64,000 nucleotides of DNA from Suilimivivens sp963638365. Its GTDB lineage: Bacteria; Bacillota; Clostridia; Lachnospirales; Lachnospiraceae. The translations under genes were made by a program, and so were the position numbers. Positions within the stretch are counted from its first letter, which is position 1; every line of letters starts with the position of its first letter. Shown here piece after piece: positions 1 through 8,403 of this stretch. The notes beneath the pieces were generated by a model. It was not told the origin of the DNA. It saw only the letters and a program-made list of their open reading frames with translations, and searched no databases. Location of the stretch: contig CAVHRK010000076.1 in NCBI GenBank assembly GCA_963638365.1, forward strand, positions 1 to 64,000. Direction: 5' to 3'.

Positions 1-72
1 CTACATGAGGCAGATATTGAGAGCATCATTCAAAAAATGTATTCTTCAATGAATCAGAAAAATAGGAAATAG
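1..72 (+). CDS. ABC transporter ATP-binding protein, C-terminal end (partial)
   Basis: The window opens inside a reading frame that gives the last 23 residues of a protein and stops with TAG at 70-72, one base before the next gene. The tail has an IESII-K-MY pattern, which resembles the C-terminus of ATPases that partner ABC-2 (DrrA/NatA-like) permeases. The two following permease genes are what such an ATPase serves. Only the tail is visible, so the assignment rests mainly on context. Confidence 0.55.
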   Translation, partial: LHEADIESIIQKMYSSMNQKNRK

Positions 73-73
73 G

Positions 74-871
74 ATGAAAATTTATCGAAAATATTTTTTA
101 AACGTGATCAGACAGGGGCTTTCTTATCGGTTTAACTACTTTATGAGAGTTGTAGGAAGCGTGGTTACCTTAATTGTACAATATTATATCTGGAAAGCAT
201 TACTTGGAAACACATCAACACCAACCAGCTATGGAAGTATAGGTTTTGAACAGATGCTTACTTATATTGTTATTAGCAGCATTATGAGAGTATTTATGCG
301 TTGTAACCTGATTAATAGTATCGATGATAAAGTCAGAACGGGGAACATAGCATTGGATCTGATTAAACCAGTAAATCTGAAAACGTTGTTTTTCTTTGAT
401 CTGCTAGGTGAAACATTATTTCAGATGATTTTTCTGCTTGTGCCAACAATGCTGATTGCAATATGCTTCTGGAACTTTTCCTTTCCACCAATAGAAAGGA
501 TAGCAGTATTTTTAGTTGCATTGGCAGGGAGCTTTATGCTTTATTTTCTGATCTGCTATATTATTGGCATTTTGGCATTCTGGTTTACGCAGGTGTGGGT
601 GCTTGGAAGGGTATTGAACGATGTTGTCAGTTTTTTTTCGGGAGCACTTATACCATTATGGTTTTTTCCTGATAAATTGAGAAGAATATCGGAAATTCTT
701 CCTTTTCAGCATATTTATTTTTCTCCGATATCAATTTTTACAGGGACTGCAAATGGATCTGACATAATGAAAATTCTGTTTATGCAATGGGTATGGATTT
801 TGATTTTTTATTGTATTGGAAAAATGATATGGAATTATGCTGTGCAGAAAATAACAATTCTGGGAGGATAA
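74..871 (+). CDS. ABC-2 family transporter permease (first of a pair)
   Basis: A 265-aa integral membrane protein with about six hydrophobic segments and the DLIKPVN motif typical of the ABC-2 membrane family PF06182 (ABC2_membrane_6). Members pair as two different permeases with one ATPase to form an exporter; the substrate is unknown. It follows the truncated ATPase gene by one base and precedes a second permease of the same family, so the three form one operon. Codons are rich in AT-ending triplets compared with genes after 1700. Family is fairly sure, substrate is not assignable. Confidence 0.85.
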   Translation: MKIYRKYFLNVIRQGLSYRFNYFMRVVGSVVTLIVQYYIWKALLGNTSTPTSYGSIGFEQMLTYIVISSIMRVFMRCNLINSIDDKVRTGNIALDLIKPVNLKTLFFFDLLGETLFQMIFLLVPTMLIAICFWNFSFPPIERIAVFLVALAGSFMLYFLICYIIGILAFWFTQVWVLGRVLNDVVSFFSGALIPLWFFPDKLRRISEILPFQHIYFSPISIFTGTANGSDIMKILFMQWVWILIFYCIGKMIWNYAVQKITILGG

Positions 872-873
872 AA

Positions 874-1662
874 ATGCAAAATATTAAATTGCTTTCTAAA
901 TTTTATCTTGTCCTGTTAAAAAGTAAGATGGAATATCGGCTAAATTTTGCGTTGGAGATTGGAATCAATATTTTTACTTATCTGGTAACCTATCTTGGAA
1001 CATGGGTTATATTGAATAAATTTCATACCATAAATGGGTGGAATTTATATGAAGTAATGATTCTTTATAATATGAATTTAGTTACATATGGAATAGCGTG
1101 TCTGTTCTTCTATATTCCATTTAGAAATCTGGAAAATATTCTGGTTAATGGAGAATTTGATTCTTATTTAACCAAACCGGTTAATCCATTCATTTATTTA
1201 ATATTAAGACAAAATTATCTTGGATTTCTGAGTCATATTGTATTAGGGATGATCATGTTTGCCTTGTGTCTTCAGAAAGTGGAAATAGACTGGAGCATGA
1301 GCAGAATATTTGCATTTATTAGCGCAATAACAGGAGGAACGCTGATTCAGGCTTCAATTATTATTGCCACTGGTGCGTTAAATATAAAACTGGTACGTGC
1401 TAATGCATTGATGGATGCTTTCATTTATAATGTTCGGTCTTTTGTCGAATATCCAATTGACCTGTATCCAACATTCATTCAATGCGTTGTCACATTTATC
1501 ATTCCGTATGCACTGATAAATTATTATCCGGCTGCATATATCTTTAGAAAAACAACAACGTTTTGTGTGGCATTACCTTTAGTGATTGGTGGACTCATGT
1601 TTGCAGGTGCATATGCGTTGTTCATGTATCTGCTACGTTACTATCAGGGGACTGGAACATAA
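874..1662 (+). CDS. ABC-2 family transporter permease (second of the pair)
   Basis: A 262-aa multi-spanning membrane protein of the same PF06182 family as its upstream neighbour. It carries the matching YLTKPVNPF motif after a segment on interfacial residues at about 100-115. The ATG at 874 is chosen because GGGAGGA lies just upstream; an upstream in-frame ATG at 787 would overlap the previous gene by 85 bases and lacks a site. It is the heterodimer partner in the exporter. The same low-GC codon use as the previous gene suggests the block moved as a unit. Confidence 0.85.
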   Translation: MQNIKLLSKFYLVLLKSKMEYRLNFALEIGINIFTYLVTYLGTWVILNKFHTINGWNLYEVMILYNMNLVTYGIACLFFYIPFRNLENILVNGEFDSYLTKPVNPFIYLILRQNYLGFLSHIVLGMIMFALCLQKVEIDWSMSRIFAFISAITGGTLIQASIIIATGALNIKLVRANALMDAFIYNVRSFVEYPIDLYPTFIQCVVTFIIPYALINYYPAAYIFRKTTTFCVALPLVIGGLMFAGAYALFMYLLRYYQGTGT

Positions 1663-1702
1663 CTAATGACAGAATGGATGAAGTGAAAATATATTCGGTA
1701 AC

Positions 1703-3058
1703 TTAAACTCCCCTCATTTCCTTCCGGTAAATCGCCTGGAAATAAATAATTTCAGCCGTAGCGGTAATGGTCCAGGAGAAGATATAGAGCAGGTACAGGG
1801 ACGGAATGGTTTTAAAGTAAGCGAAAATGGTATAAATCCAGATCACACGGAAGACGCAGGATCCCATAATTACGATAAAGGTGGGAACAACGGTCTTGCC
1901 AAGTCCACGGGAGGCGGCGATGGTACAATCCATAAAGGCAGAGAACGCATAGGATACACTCATAATTTTAAGGCGGTACATGCCAAGTTCGATTACCGCG
2001 GGATCGGAAGTAAATAATAACAGGAAATTAGGACCCATAAAGAGAATCGTAAGTCCGAGAATCAGTCCGATGAAGAAGGAATAGGACAGACTTACAAAGT
2101 AACTCTTTAAGACACGGTCCTTTTTCTTTGCGCCGAGATTCTGTCCCATGAAGCTGCTGCAGGCAACATAAAAGGCAGCCATGACTTCATATACCGGTCC
2201 GTCTGCATTGGCAGCAGCGGAATTGGCGGCAACCATGGTTGCCGAGAAGCTGTTTACACCAACCTGAACGAAGAGGTTGGCAAACATGAAGACCATATTT
2301 TGTAAGCCGGAAGGAAGACCCAGTTTTAAAATGGCAGTCAGCTTATCTTTGAAGACAAGAGAGCGTAAGGTCTGATGGCGCAGGGAAATGGTATATACAT
2401 TGTCTCCATGCGTAATGGCATAAGTGATTAATATAGCAGAAATATATTGTGAAATGATACTTGCAATGGCAACACCTGCAACATCCAGGTGAAAAACAAT
2501 GACAAGCAGCAGGTTTAAAGCAACATTGACCACTCCGGCAATGGACAGGAAATAAAGTGGTTTCCTGGTATCCCCGGCAGCACTTAAAATGGCATTACCG
2601 CAGTTATACACACCAACGGCGGGAAGTCCCAGAAAATAAATCCGCAGATACAGGACCGCTCCATCGATCAGCTCCGGCTTGGTATTCATTAAAGAAAGAA
2701 TTCCGCGGGCACTGGAAATTCCGATTATGAGAAGAAGGATTCCTATACACAGGCAAAGCACGTAAGCAGTTGTAATGGTTTCTTTTGCTTCCTTCTTATT
2801 ACCGGCACCGATGTGGAGGGCAACAAGTACATTGATTCCACCGCCGACCCCAATGAGAAAACTTGTAAATAATGTTACGAGTATTGAGGTAGAGCCAACA
2901 GATCCTAACGCGTTACTTCCTGCAAATTTACCGACAACAGCAATATCTGCCATATTGAAGAGTACCTGTAAGAGGTTGCTCAGCATTAATGGCAGACTAA
3001 ATAAAAATATTTTTTCACCTAAAGAACCTTCTGTTAAGCTTTGTTCCAATTGTTTCAT
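1703..3058 (-). CDS. MATE family efflux transporter
   Basis: A 451-aa protein with twelve predicted membrane helices in two repeats. It has the MATE features of an N-terminal LPLMLSNLLQ helix, the GKFAG stretch and the AAGDTRKPL segment near residue 170. MATE proteins export cationic drugs or metabolites in exchange for Na+ or H+. Length is normal for the family. The gene is on the minus strand, convergent with the ABC-2 pair and divergent from the alarmone synthetase. The substrate cannot be predicted. Confidence 0.93.
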   Translation of the reverse strand: MKQLEQSLTEGSLGEKIFLFSLPLMLSNLLQVLFNMADIAVVGKFAGSNALGSVGSTSILVTLFTSFLIGVGGGINVLVALHIGAGNKKEAKETITTAYVLCLCIGILLLIIGISSARGILSLMNTKPELIDGAVLYLRIYFLGLPAVGVYNCGNAILSAAGDTRKPLYFLSIAGVVNVALNLLLVIVFHLDVAGVAIASIISQYISAILITYAITHGDNVYTISLRHQTLRSLVFKDKLTAILKLGLPSGLQNMVFMFANLFVQVGVNSFSATMVAANSAAANADGPVYEVMAAFYVACSSFMGQNLGAKKKDRVLKSYFVSLSYSFFIGLILGLTILFMGPNFLLLFTSDPAVIELGMYRLKIMSVSYAFSAFMDCTIAASRGLGKTVVPTFIVIMGSCVFRVIWIYTIFAYFKTIPSLYLLYIFSWTITATAEIIYFQAIYRKEMRGV

Positions 3059-3175
3059 TTCATCACCTGTGGTAAAATGTATTTAAGTGCGAAGCACGGG
3101 CATGTGAGTTTTATTTTTACAATACAGCCAATCCATTCTATACCGAAATACAAAGAGATACAAGAGGAATCTGTC

Positions 3176-3892
3176 ATGGAAATAACAGAAAATAAACAAA
3201 CAGAAATCATAGAAGAAAGCAAAGCATCCAGAAATCTGCCGAATCCGGGAAATATGGATGATTTCCTTGATCTTCTGCGTGATGCCAAGGGGCTTATGAG
3301 CCGGTATCGTTGTGCGATCATGGAAGTGGAGACGAAGTTTAAAGTGTTAAACGAAGAGCTTTCTTTGCAAAGCGATCATAATCCGATCGAAAGCATCAAG
3401 TCCAGATTGAAGTCACCGGAGAGTATTTATGGGAAGCTGAAGAGAAAGAACCTTCCCATGACACTGGATTCCATAGAGGGGAATCTGTTTGATATTGCCG
3501 GTGTGCGTGTTATCTGCTGCTTTATTGATGATATTTATATGCTGGCAGACTGTCTGATCCGGCAGGACGATGTGACATTGATTGAAATGAAGGATTATAT
3601 CCGGAATCCCAAGGGGAATGGTTACCGGAGTCTGCATCTGATTATCAGTGTTCCGATTTTCCTTCAGAATGAAAAACGGAATATGAAGGTAGAGGTGCAG
3701 CTGCGGACGATTGCCATGGAATTCTGGGCAAACCTGGAACACCAGATGCGTTACAAAAAGGAGCTTTCTCCGGAGCTTTTGGAGAAGATTTCCACGGAGC
3801 TCAGTGCGTGTGCGGAGACCAGTGCAGAGCTTGACCTGCGGATGCAGGAGATCCGGTATACCATCGAACTTTCCGATGAAAATAATGAGTAA
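3176..3892 (+). CDS. Small alarmone synthetase (RelA/SpoT synthetase domain, RelQ-like)
   Basis: A 238-aa protein with a single RelA/SpoT nucleotidyltransferase domain. DIAGVRVIC, NPKGNGYRSLHL and VEVQLRT-AMEFWA-LEH are the (p)ppGpp synthetase motifs. There is no hydrolase domain, TGS or ACT domain, so it is a small alarmone synthetase of the YjbM/RelQ or YwaC/RelP kind that makes (p)ppGpp from GTP/GDP and ATP. The ATG at 3176 has GAGGAA upstream; the frame stays open further upstream but has no good site. It lies 36 bases before the GlpA-like gene, so the two may share a transcript. Confidence 0.9.
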   Translation: MEITENKQTEIIEESKASRNLPNPGNMDDFLDLLRDAKGLMSRYRCAIMEVETKFKVLNEELSLQSDHNPIESIKSRLKSPESIYGKLKRKNLPMTLDSIEGNLFDIAGVRVICCFIDDIYMLADCLIRQDDVTLIEMKDYIRNPKGNGYRSLHLIISVPIFLQNEKRNMKVEVQLRTIAMEFWANLEHQMRYKKELSPELLEKISTELSACAETSAELDLRMQEIRYTIELSDENNE

Positions 3893-3928
3893 ACGGATAA
3901 AGATAATAAATTGAAGGAAGGGTTTCGT

Positions 3929-5449
3929 ATGTACGATGTAGTGATTATTGGGGCAGGGGTAAACGGAAGTGCCATCGCAAGAGAATTGTCGAAGTATCAG
4001 TTGAAGACTGCAGTGCTGGAACGCTGTACGGATATCTGCGAGGGAACCTCGAAAGCAAACAGTGGCATTGCCCATGCCGGATATGATGCCAAGAGCGGAA
4101 CATTAAAGGCGAAGCTGAATGTAGCAGGAAGCCGGATGATCCGGCAGCTTTCGAAGGAGCTTGATTTTGCCTATGAGCAGAACGGTTCCCTGGTGCTTTG
4201 CTTTGATGAAAAGGATCGCGACAAATTAGAGGAACTTTTACACCGCGGAGAACAGAACGGTGTGGAAGACCTGCGTATTGTAGAAAGAGAGGAGCTGCTA
4301 AAGCTGGAGCCGGAGATCGGCGATCAGGTAGTGGCTGCTCTTTATGTGCCTACAGGGGGAATTGTCTGTCCGTTCGGACTTACGATTGCGCTTGCGGAAA
4401 ATGCAGCAGTGAATGGCGTGGAATTTTATCTCGGAACGAAAGTGACAGGAATAGAGAAAATTCATGCAGACGCCGCAACGGAAAGCAACGGGGCATACCG
4501 GATTCATACCGTGGCTTCGGATGGTACACAGAAGGCCTACGAAGCAAAAGTAGTCATTAATGCAGCCGGTGTTTATGCAGACCAGATTCATAATATGGTA
4601 AGTGATCAGAAGATCGAGATCGAACCCCGCAAGGGAGAATATCTTCTTTGTGACAAGAGTGTCGGAAAGATGGTGAGTCATACGCTTTTCCAGCTTCCTA
4701 CTGCACTGGGCAAGGGAATTCTCGTAACGCCTACGGTTCATGGCAATCTGCTGATCGGACCGACTGCAGAGGATCAGGAGAACAAAGAGGGCGTGGATAC
4801 CTCCAGTGCAGGTCTTGACCTTGTGAAAGAAAAGGCGGCCTTAAGCGTGAAGGAAGTACCGCTTCGTCAGGTGATTACTTCGTTTGCCGGACTGCGCGCA
4901 AGACTTGTGAAGGGAACAGCGCTTAAGAATAAAGAAGGACTTTATTACAAAGAGGGCGACTTTATGATCGGGGAAGTGCCGGATGCGCCGGGATTTATTG
5001 ATGTGGCAGGCATGGAATCTCCGGGATTATCGTGTGCTCCGGCAACGGGAGAATATGTGGCAGACCTTGTGGCCGGGATTTTGAAGCCGCAGAAGAAGGA
5101 CAACTTCATTGCAGCTAGAAAGGGAATACCGAGCATGGCACTTGCAACCGATGAAGAGCGGCATGCTTTGATTCAGCAGAATCCGGCCTATGCCAATATC
5201 ATCTGCCGATGCGAGATGGTATCTGAGGGCGAGATTCTGGATGCCATTCACCGTCCGCTCGGGGCAACGACAACCGATGGCGTGAAGCGCAGAACACGTG
5301 CCGGTATGGGACGATGCCAGTCGGGCTTCTGCAATCCGAGGGTAGTCGAAATTCTGGCACGGGAATTGTCGGTAGACGAAAGCAGAATTCAGAAAGCACA
5401 GGAAGGATCTTATTATGTACTTCCGGAAGAAGATGGGGAGGACTTGTAG
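3929..5449 (+). CDS. GlpA-like FAD-dependent glycerol-3-phosphate dehydrogenase with BFD-type [2Fe-2S] domain
   Basis: A 506-aa oxidoreductase. An N-terminal GAGVNG dinucleotide-binding loop (residues 8-13) begins a DAO/GlpA-type FAD domain. The C-terminal part (about 415-480) has a BFD-like [2Fe-2S] module with cysteines in CRC and CQSGFC. It would oxidise glycerol 3-phosphate to dihydroxyacetone phosphate in the cytoplasm. The ATG at 3929 follows GGAAGG; a TTG at 3911 is in frame but less likely. It is one base from the FAD/DUF1667 gene and followed by glpK, the usual clostridial glycerol set. Confidence 0.88.
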   Translation: MYDVVIIGAGVNGSAIARELSKYQLKTAVLERCTDICEGTSKANSGIAHAGYDAKSGTLKAKLNVAGSRMIRQLSKELDFAYEQNGSLVLCFDEKDRDKLEELLHRGEQNGVEDLRIVEREELLKLEPEIGDQVVAALYVPTGGIVCPFGLTIALAENAAVNGVEFYLGTKVTGIEKIHADAATESNGAYRIHTVASDGTQKAYEAKVVINAAGVYADQIHNMVSDQKIEIEPRKGEYLLCDKSVGKMVSHTLFQLPTALGKGILVTPTVHGNLLIGPTAEDQENKEGVDTSSAGLDLVKEKAALSVKEVPLRQVITSFAGLRARLVKGTALKNKEGLYYKEGDFMIGEVPDAPGFIDVAGMESPGLSCAPATGEYVADLVAGILKPQKKDNFIAARKGIPSMALATDEERHALIQQNPAYANIICRCEMVSEGEILDAIHRPLGATTTDGVKRRTRAGMGRCQSGFCNPRVVEILARELSVDESRIQKAQEGSYYVLPEEDGEDL

Positions 5450-5450
5450 G

Positions 5451-6857
5451 ATGAAAGCAGAACTTGTTGTTATCGGTGGTGGACCTGCGGGCATGGCAGC
5501 AGCCCTTGCCGCAGAAGAAAAGGGAATTAAGGATATTCTGATTCTTGAGAGGGATAAAGAACTTGGTGGAATTCTGAACCAGTGTATTCACAATGGTTTC
5601 GGACTTCACACCTTTAAGGAAGAACTGACAGGACCGGAATATGCGAACCGTTATGTGGAAAAGGTAAAGGCTTCCAGTGTGAAGTATCTGTTGAATACGA
5701 TGGTGGTAGATGTGCAGGGAGGTAAGACCTGTGTGGTTACCGCGATGAATAAGGAACAGGGCATGTTTCAGATCGAGTGCAAAGCGGTGGTGCTTGCCAT
5801 GGGATGCCGGGAACGTTCACGTGGAGCCATGAACATTCCGGGATATCGTCCGGCTGGTGTGTTTTCTGCCGGAACAGCACAGCGTTATGTCAATATCGAG
5901 GGCCGGCTTCCGGGCAAGCGTGTCGTTGTATTAGGATCCGGAGATATTGGTCTGATTATGGCACGGCGTATGACACTGCAGGGTGCGAAGGTAAAGCTCG
6001 TTGCGGAGATTATGCCGTATTCGGGCGGCTTACGGAGAAATATTGCACAGTGTCTGGATGATTATGATATTCCGCTGATGCTTAGTCATACCGTGACCGA
6101 GATCCATGGAGCAGACCGGATTGAGGGTGTTACGATTTCCAAAGTGGATGAGAATCTGAAACCAATCCCGGGCAGTGAACAGTATGTGGAATGTGATACA
6201 CTGCTGCTTTCCTGTGGTCTGATTCCGGAGAACGAACTGAGTATCCAGGCTGGTGCACAGATGGATTCCATGACACAGGGACCTGTGGTAAATGCGAAGC
6301 TGGAAACAACGGTAGAAGGTGTTTTTGCCTGCGGCAATGTTCTTCATGTGCACGATCTTGTGGATCATGTATCGGAGGAAGCGGTTCATGCAGGAGAATA
6401 TGCGGCAGAGCATATTTTGCAGGGAGAAGAGGACTGGGGAGAAGCGGTCCGCCCGAAAATTCCTGCGAAATCCAAGAATACCATTCCGGAAGGATTTGAT
6501 AAAAACAGTCAGGTGATCTGTATCGGATGTCCGCTGGGATGTCTGGTTACCGTTAAGAGGAATGATGACGGAACCCTTGATATTACGGGAAATACCTGTC
6601 CGAAGGGCGAGGCTTATGCACGGAATGAGTTTACGGCGCCTGTCCGGACACTGACTTCTTTAATCCGGGTAGAAGGAAGAAGAAATCAGGTGGTTTCGGT
6701 GAAAACCAATGGTGAAATTCCGAAGGGAAAGATTCACGAATGTATGGGGATTCTCCGTAAGGCGGTGGCAGCAGCACCGATCCGGGTGGGAGACATCCTG
6801 ATTTCCAATATTGCGGATACCGGAATTGATATCGTAGCAACATCTGCAATGGAATAG
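5451..6857 (+). CDS. FAD-dependent pyridine nucleotide-disulfide-type oxidoreductase fused to DUF1667
   Basis: A 468-aa protein. Residues 1-345 are an FAD/NAD(P)H oxidoreductase with the GGGPAG loop (9-14) and a second nucleotide loop VVVLGSGDIG. Residues from about 355 onward match DUF1667, with cysteines in CIGCPLGC and TCPKG that may bind a metal or cluster. In related clostridial operons I know these as two adjacent genes between the GlpA-like gene and glpK; here they are one frame. It likely passes electrons between the GlpA-like dehydrogenase and NAD or a quinone-independent acceptor. The ATG at 5451 is one base past the upstream stop. Confidence 0.87.
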   Translation: MKAELVVIGGGPAGMAAALAAEEKGIKDILILERDKELGGILNQCIHNGFGLHTFKEELTGPEYANRYVEKVKASSVKYLLNTMVVDVQGGKTCVVTAMNKEQGMFQIECKAVVLAMGCRERSRGAMNIPGYRPAGVFSAGTAQRYVNIEGRLPGKRVVVLGSGDIGLIMARRMTLQGAKVKLVAEIMPYSGGLRRNIAQCLDDYDIPLMLSHTVTEIHGADRIEGVTISKVDENLKPIPGSEQYVECDTLLLSCGLIPENELSIQAGAQMDSMTQGPVVNAKLETTVEGVFACGNVLHVHDLVDHVSEEAVHAGEYAAEHILQGEEDWGEAVRPKIPAKSKNTIPEGFDKNSQVICIGCPLGCLVTVKRNDDGTLDITGNTCPKGEAYARNEFTAPVRTLTSLIRVEGRRNQVVSVKTNGEIPKGKIHECMGILRKAVAAAPIRVGDILISNIADTGIDIVATSAME

Positions 6858-6869
6858 GAGGTACGTGGT

Positions 6870-8369
6870 ATGGCAAAATATCTTATGGCATTGGATCAGG
6901 GTACGACCAGTTCCCGTTGTATTCTTTTTGAAAAGAACGGGAAGATTCACAGCATGGCACAGAAGGAATTTTCACAGATTTATCCGCAGCCGGGGTGGGT
7001 GGAGCATGATCCACGAGAAATCTGGGCTTCCCAGCTTGCCGTTACGATGGAAGCGATGGCGCAGGTTATGGCACAGCCGGAGGACATTGCGGCAATCGGC
7101 ATCACAAATCAGCGTGAAACGACGATAATCTGGGACCGGAAGACAGGGGAACCCATTTATAATGCGATTGTATGGCAGTGCCGGAGAACCGCAGACCGGA
7201 TTGATGAACTGGTGGCGTTGGGCTACAGTGATCTGATTAAAGAAAAAACAGGACTGATTCCCGATGCATATTTCAGTGCAACGAAGATCGCATGGATTCT
7301 GGACCACGTGGAAGGCGCCAGAGAACGTGCAGAGCATGGGGAACTGTTATTTGGAACCGTGGACAGTTGGCTGATTTATAATCTTACCAAGGGTGAGGTT
7401 CATGTGACGGATTATACGAATGCATCCAGAACGATGCTGTTTGATATTCATAAGCTTTGCTGGGATAAGGAACTGCTTGATCTTTTCCGTATTCCGGAAT
7501 GTATGCTTCCGGAGGTGAAGCCATCAAGCTGTATCTATGGTTATACAGAAAGTTCGGTTTTAGGCGGCGCGATTCCGATTGCCGGAATTGCAGGAGACCA
7601 GCAGGCGGCTCTTTTCGGACAGTGTTGCTTTGAAAAGGGACAGGTGAAGAATACATATGGAACCGGATGCTTTCTGTTAATGAATACCGGACGGGAAGCC
7701 ATCACCTCAAAGCATGGACTGCTTACCACGATTGCGGCAAGTACTTCGGATCAGGTGGAATATGCACTGGAAGGAAGCGTGTTCGTGGCCGGTGCGGCAA
7801 TCCAGTGGCTGCGAGATGGCATGCGCATGATTAAAAAGGCATCGGAAACAGAAAAATATGCGAATGGAGCAGAGGATACCGGAGGAGTTTATCTGGTTCC
7901 GGCTTTTGCCGGTATGGGAGCGCCCTACTGGGATCCTTATGCAAGAGGCACGATTGTCGGAATTACCAGAGGCTGCCAGAAGGAGCACTTTATCCGGGCA
8001 ACGCTGGAATCCATTGCATATCAGTCATCGGATGTGCTGCATGCCATGGAAGAAGATGTGGAGGTATCCATTGCCGGATTGAAGGTGGATGGAGGTGCGA
8101 GCGCAAATGATTTCCTGATGCAGTTTCAGGCAGATATTCTGGGAGCAAGAGTTTACCGGCCGGAATGTATTGAAACAACGGCGCTTGGTGCGGCATATCT
8201 CGCAGGACTTGCCTGCGGTTATTATAAAGATAAGGAAGAAATTAAAGAAAACTGGCAGTTGTCAACGGAGTTTACCCATCAGATGGGAGAAGAACATCGC
8301 AGACAGCTCCTGAAAGGCTGGAGGAGAGCGGTTCGCTGTGCGCTGGCCTGGGCAGATGATGAAGACTAG
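6870..8369 (+). CDS. glpK: Glycerol kinase
   Basis: A 499-aa FGGY-family kinase of standard length. The DQGTTSSR phosphate-binding motif is at the N-terminus, and the ATPase signatures IAGDQQAALFGQ, TYGTGCF and FAGMGAPYWDP are present. It phosphorylates glycerol to glycerol 3-phosphate with ATP, feeding the GlpA-like oxidase upstream. TAGGAGG at 6855-6861 sets the ATG. No glycerol facilitator gene is next to it, so uptake must be encoded elsewhere or be passive. Confidence 0.96.
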   Translation: MAKYLMALDQGTTSSRCILFEKNGKIHSMAQKEFSQIYPQPGWVEHDPREIWASQLAVTMEAMAQVMAQPEDIAAIGITNQRETTIIWDRKTGEPIYNAIVWQCRRTADRIDELVALGYSDLIKEKTGLIPDAYFSATKIAWILDHVEGARERAEHGELLFGTVDSWLIYNLTKGEVHVTDYTNASRTMLFDIHKLCWDKELLDLFRIPECMLPEVKPSSCIYGYTESSVLGGAIPIAGIAGDQQAALFGQCCFEKGQVKNTYGTGCFLLMNTGREAITSKHGLLTTIAASTSDQVEYALEGSVFVAGAAIQWLRDGMRMIKKASETEKYANGAEDTGGVYLVPAFAGMGAPYWDPYARGTIVGITRGCQKEHFIRATLESIAYQSSDVLHAMEEDVEVSIAGLKVDGGASANDFLMQFQADILGARVYRPECIETTALGAAYLAGLACGYYKDKEEIKENWQLSTEFTHQMGEEHRRQLLKGWRRAVRCALAWADDED

Positions 8370-8403
8370 TTTACAGGGGTAAAGGAGAGGTGTCGGAATT
8401 ACT

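Noticed and set aside
3041..3175. Extended N-terminus of the alarmone synthetase
   Set aside because: The extra 45 residues are unlike the family and overlap the MATE gene start; GAGGAA supports ATG 3176.
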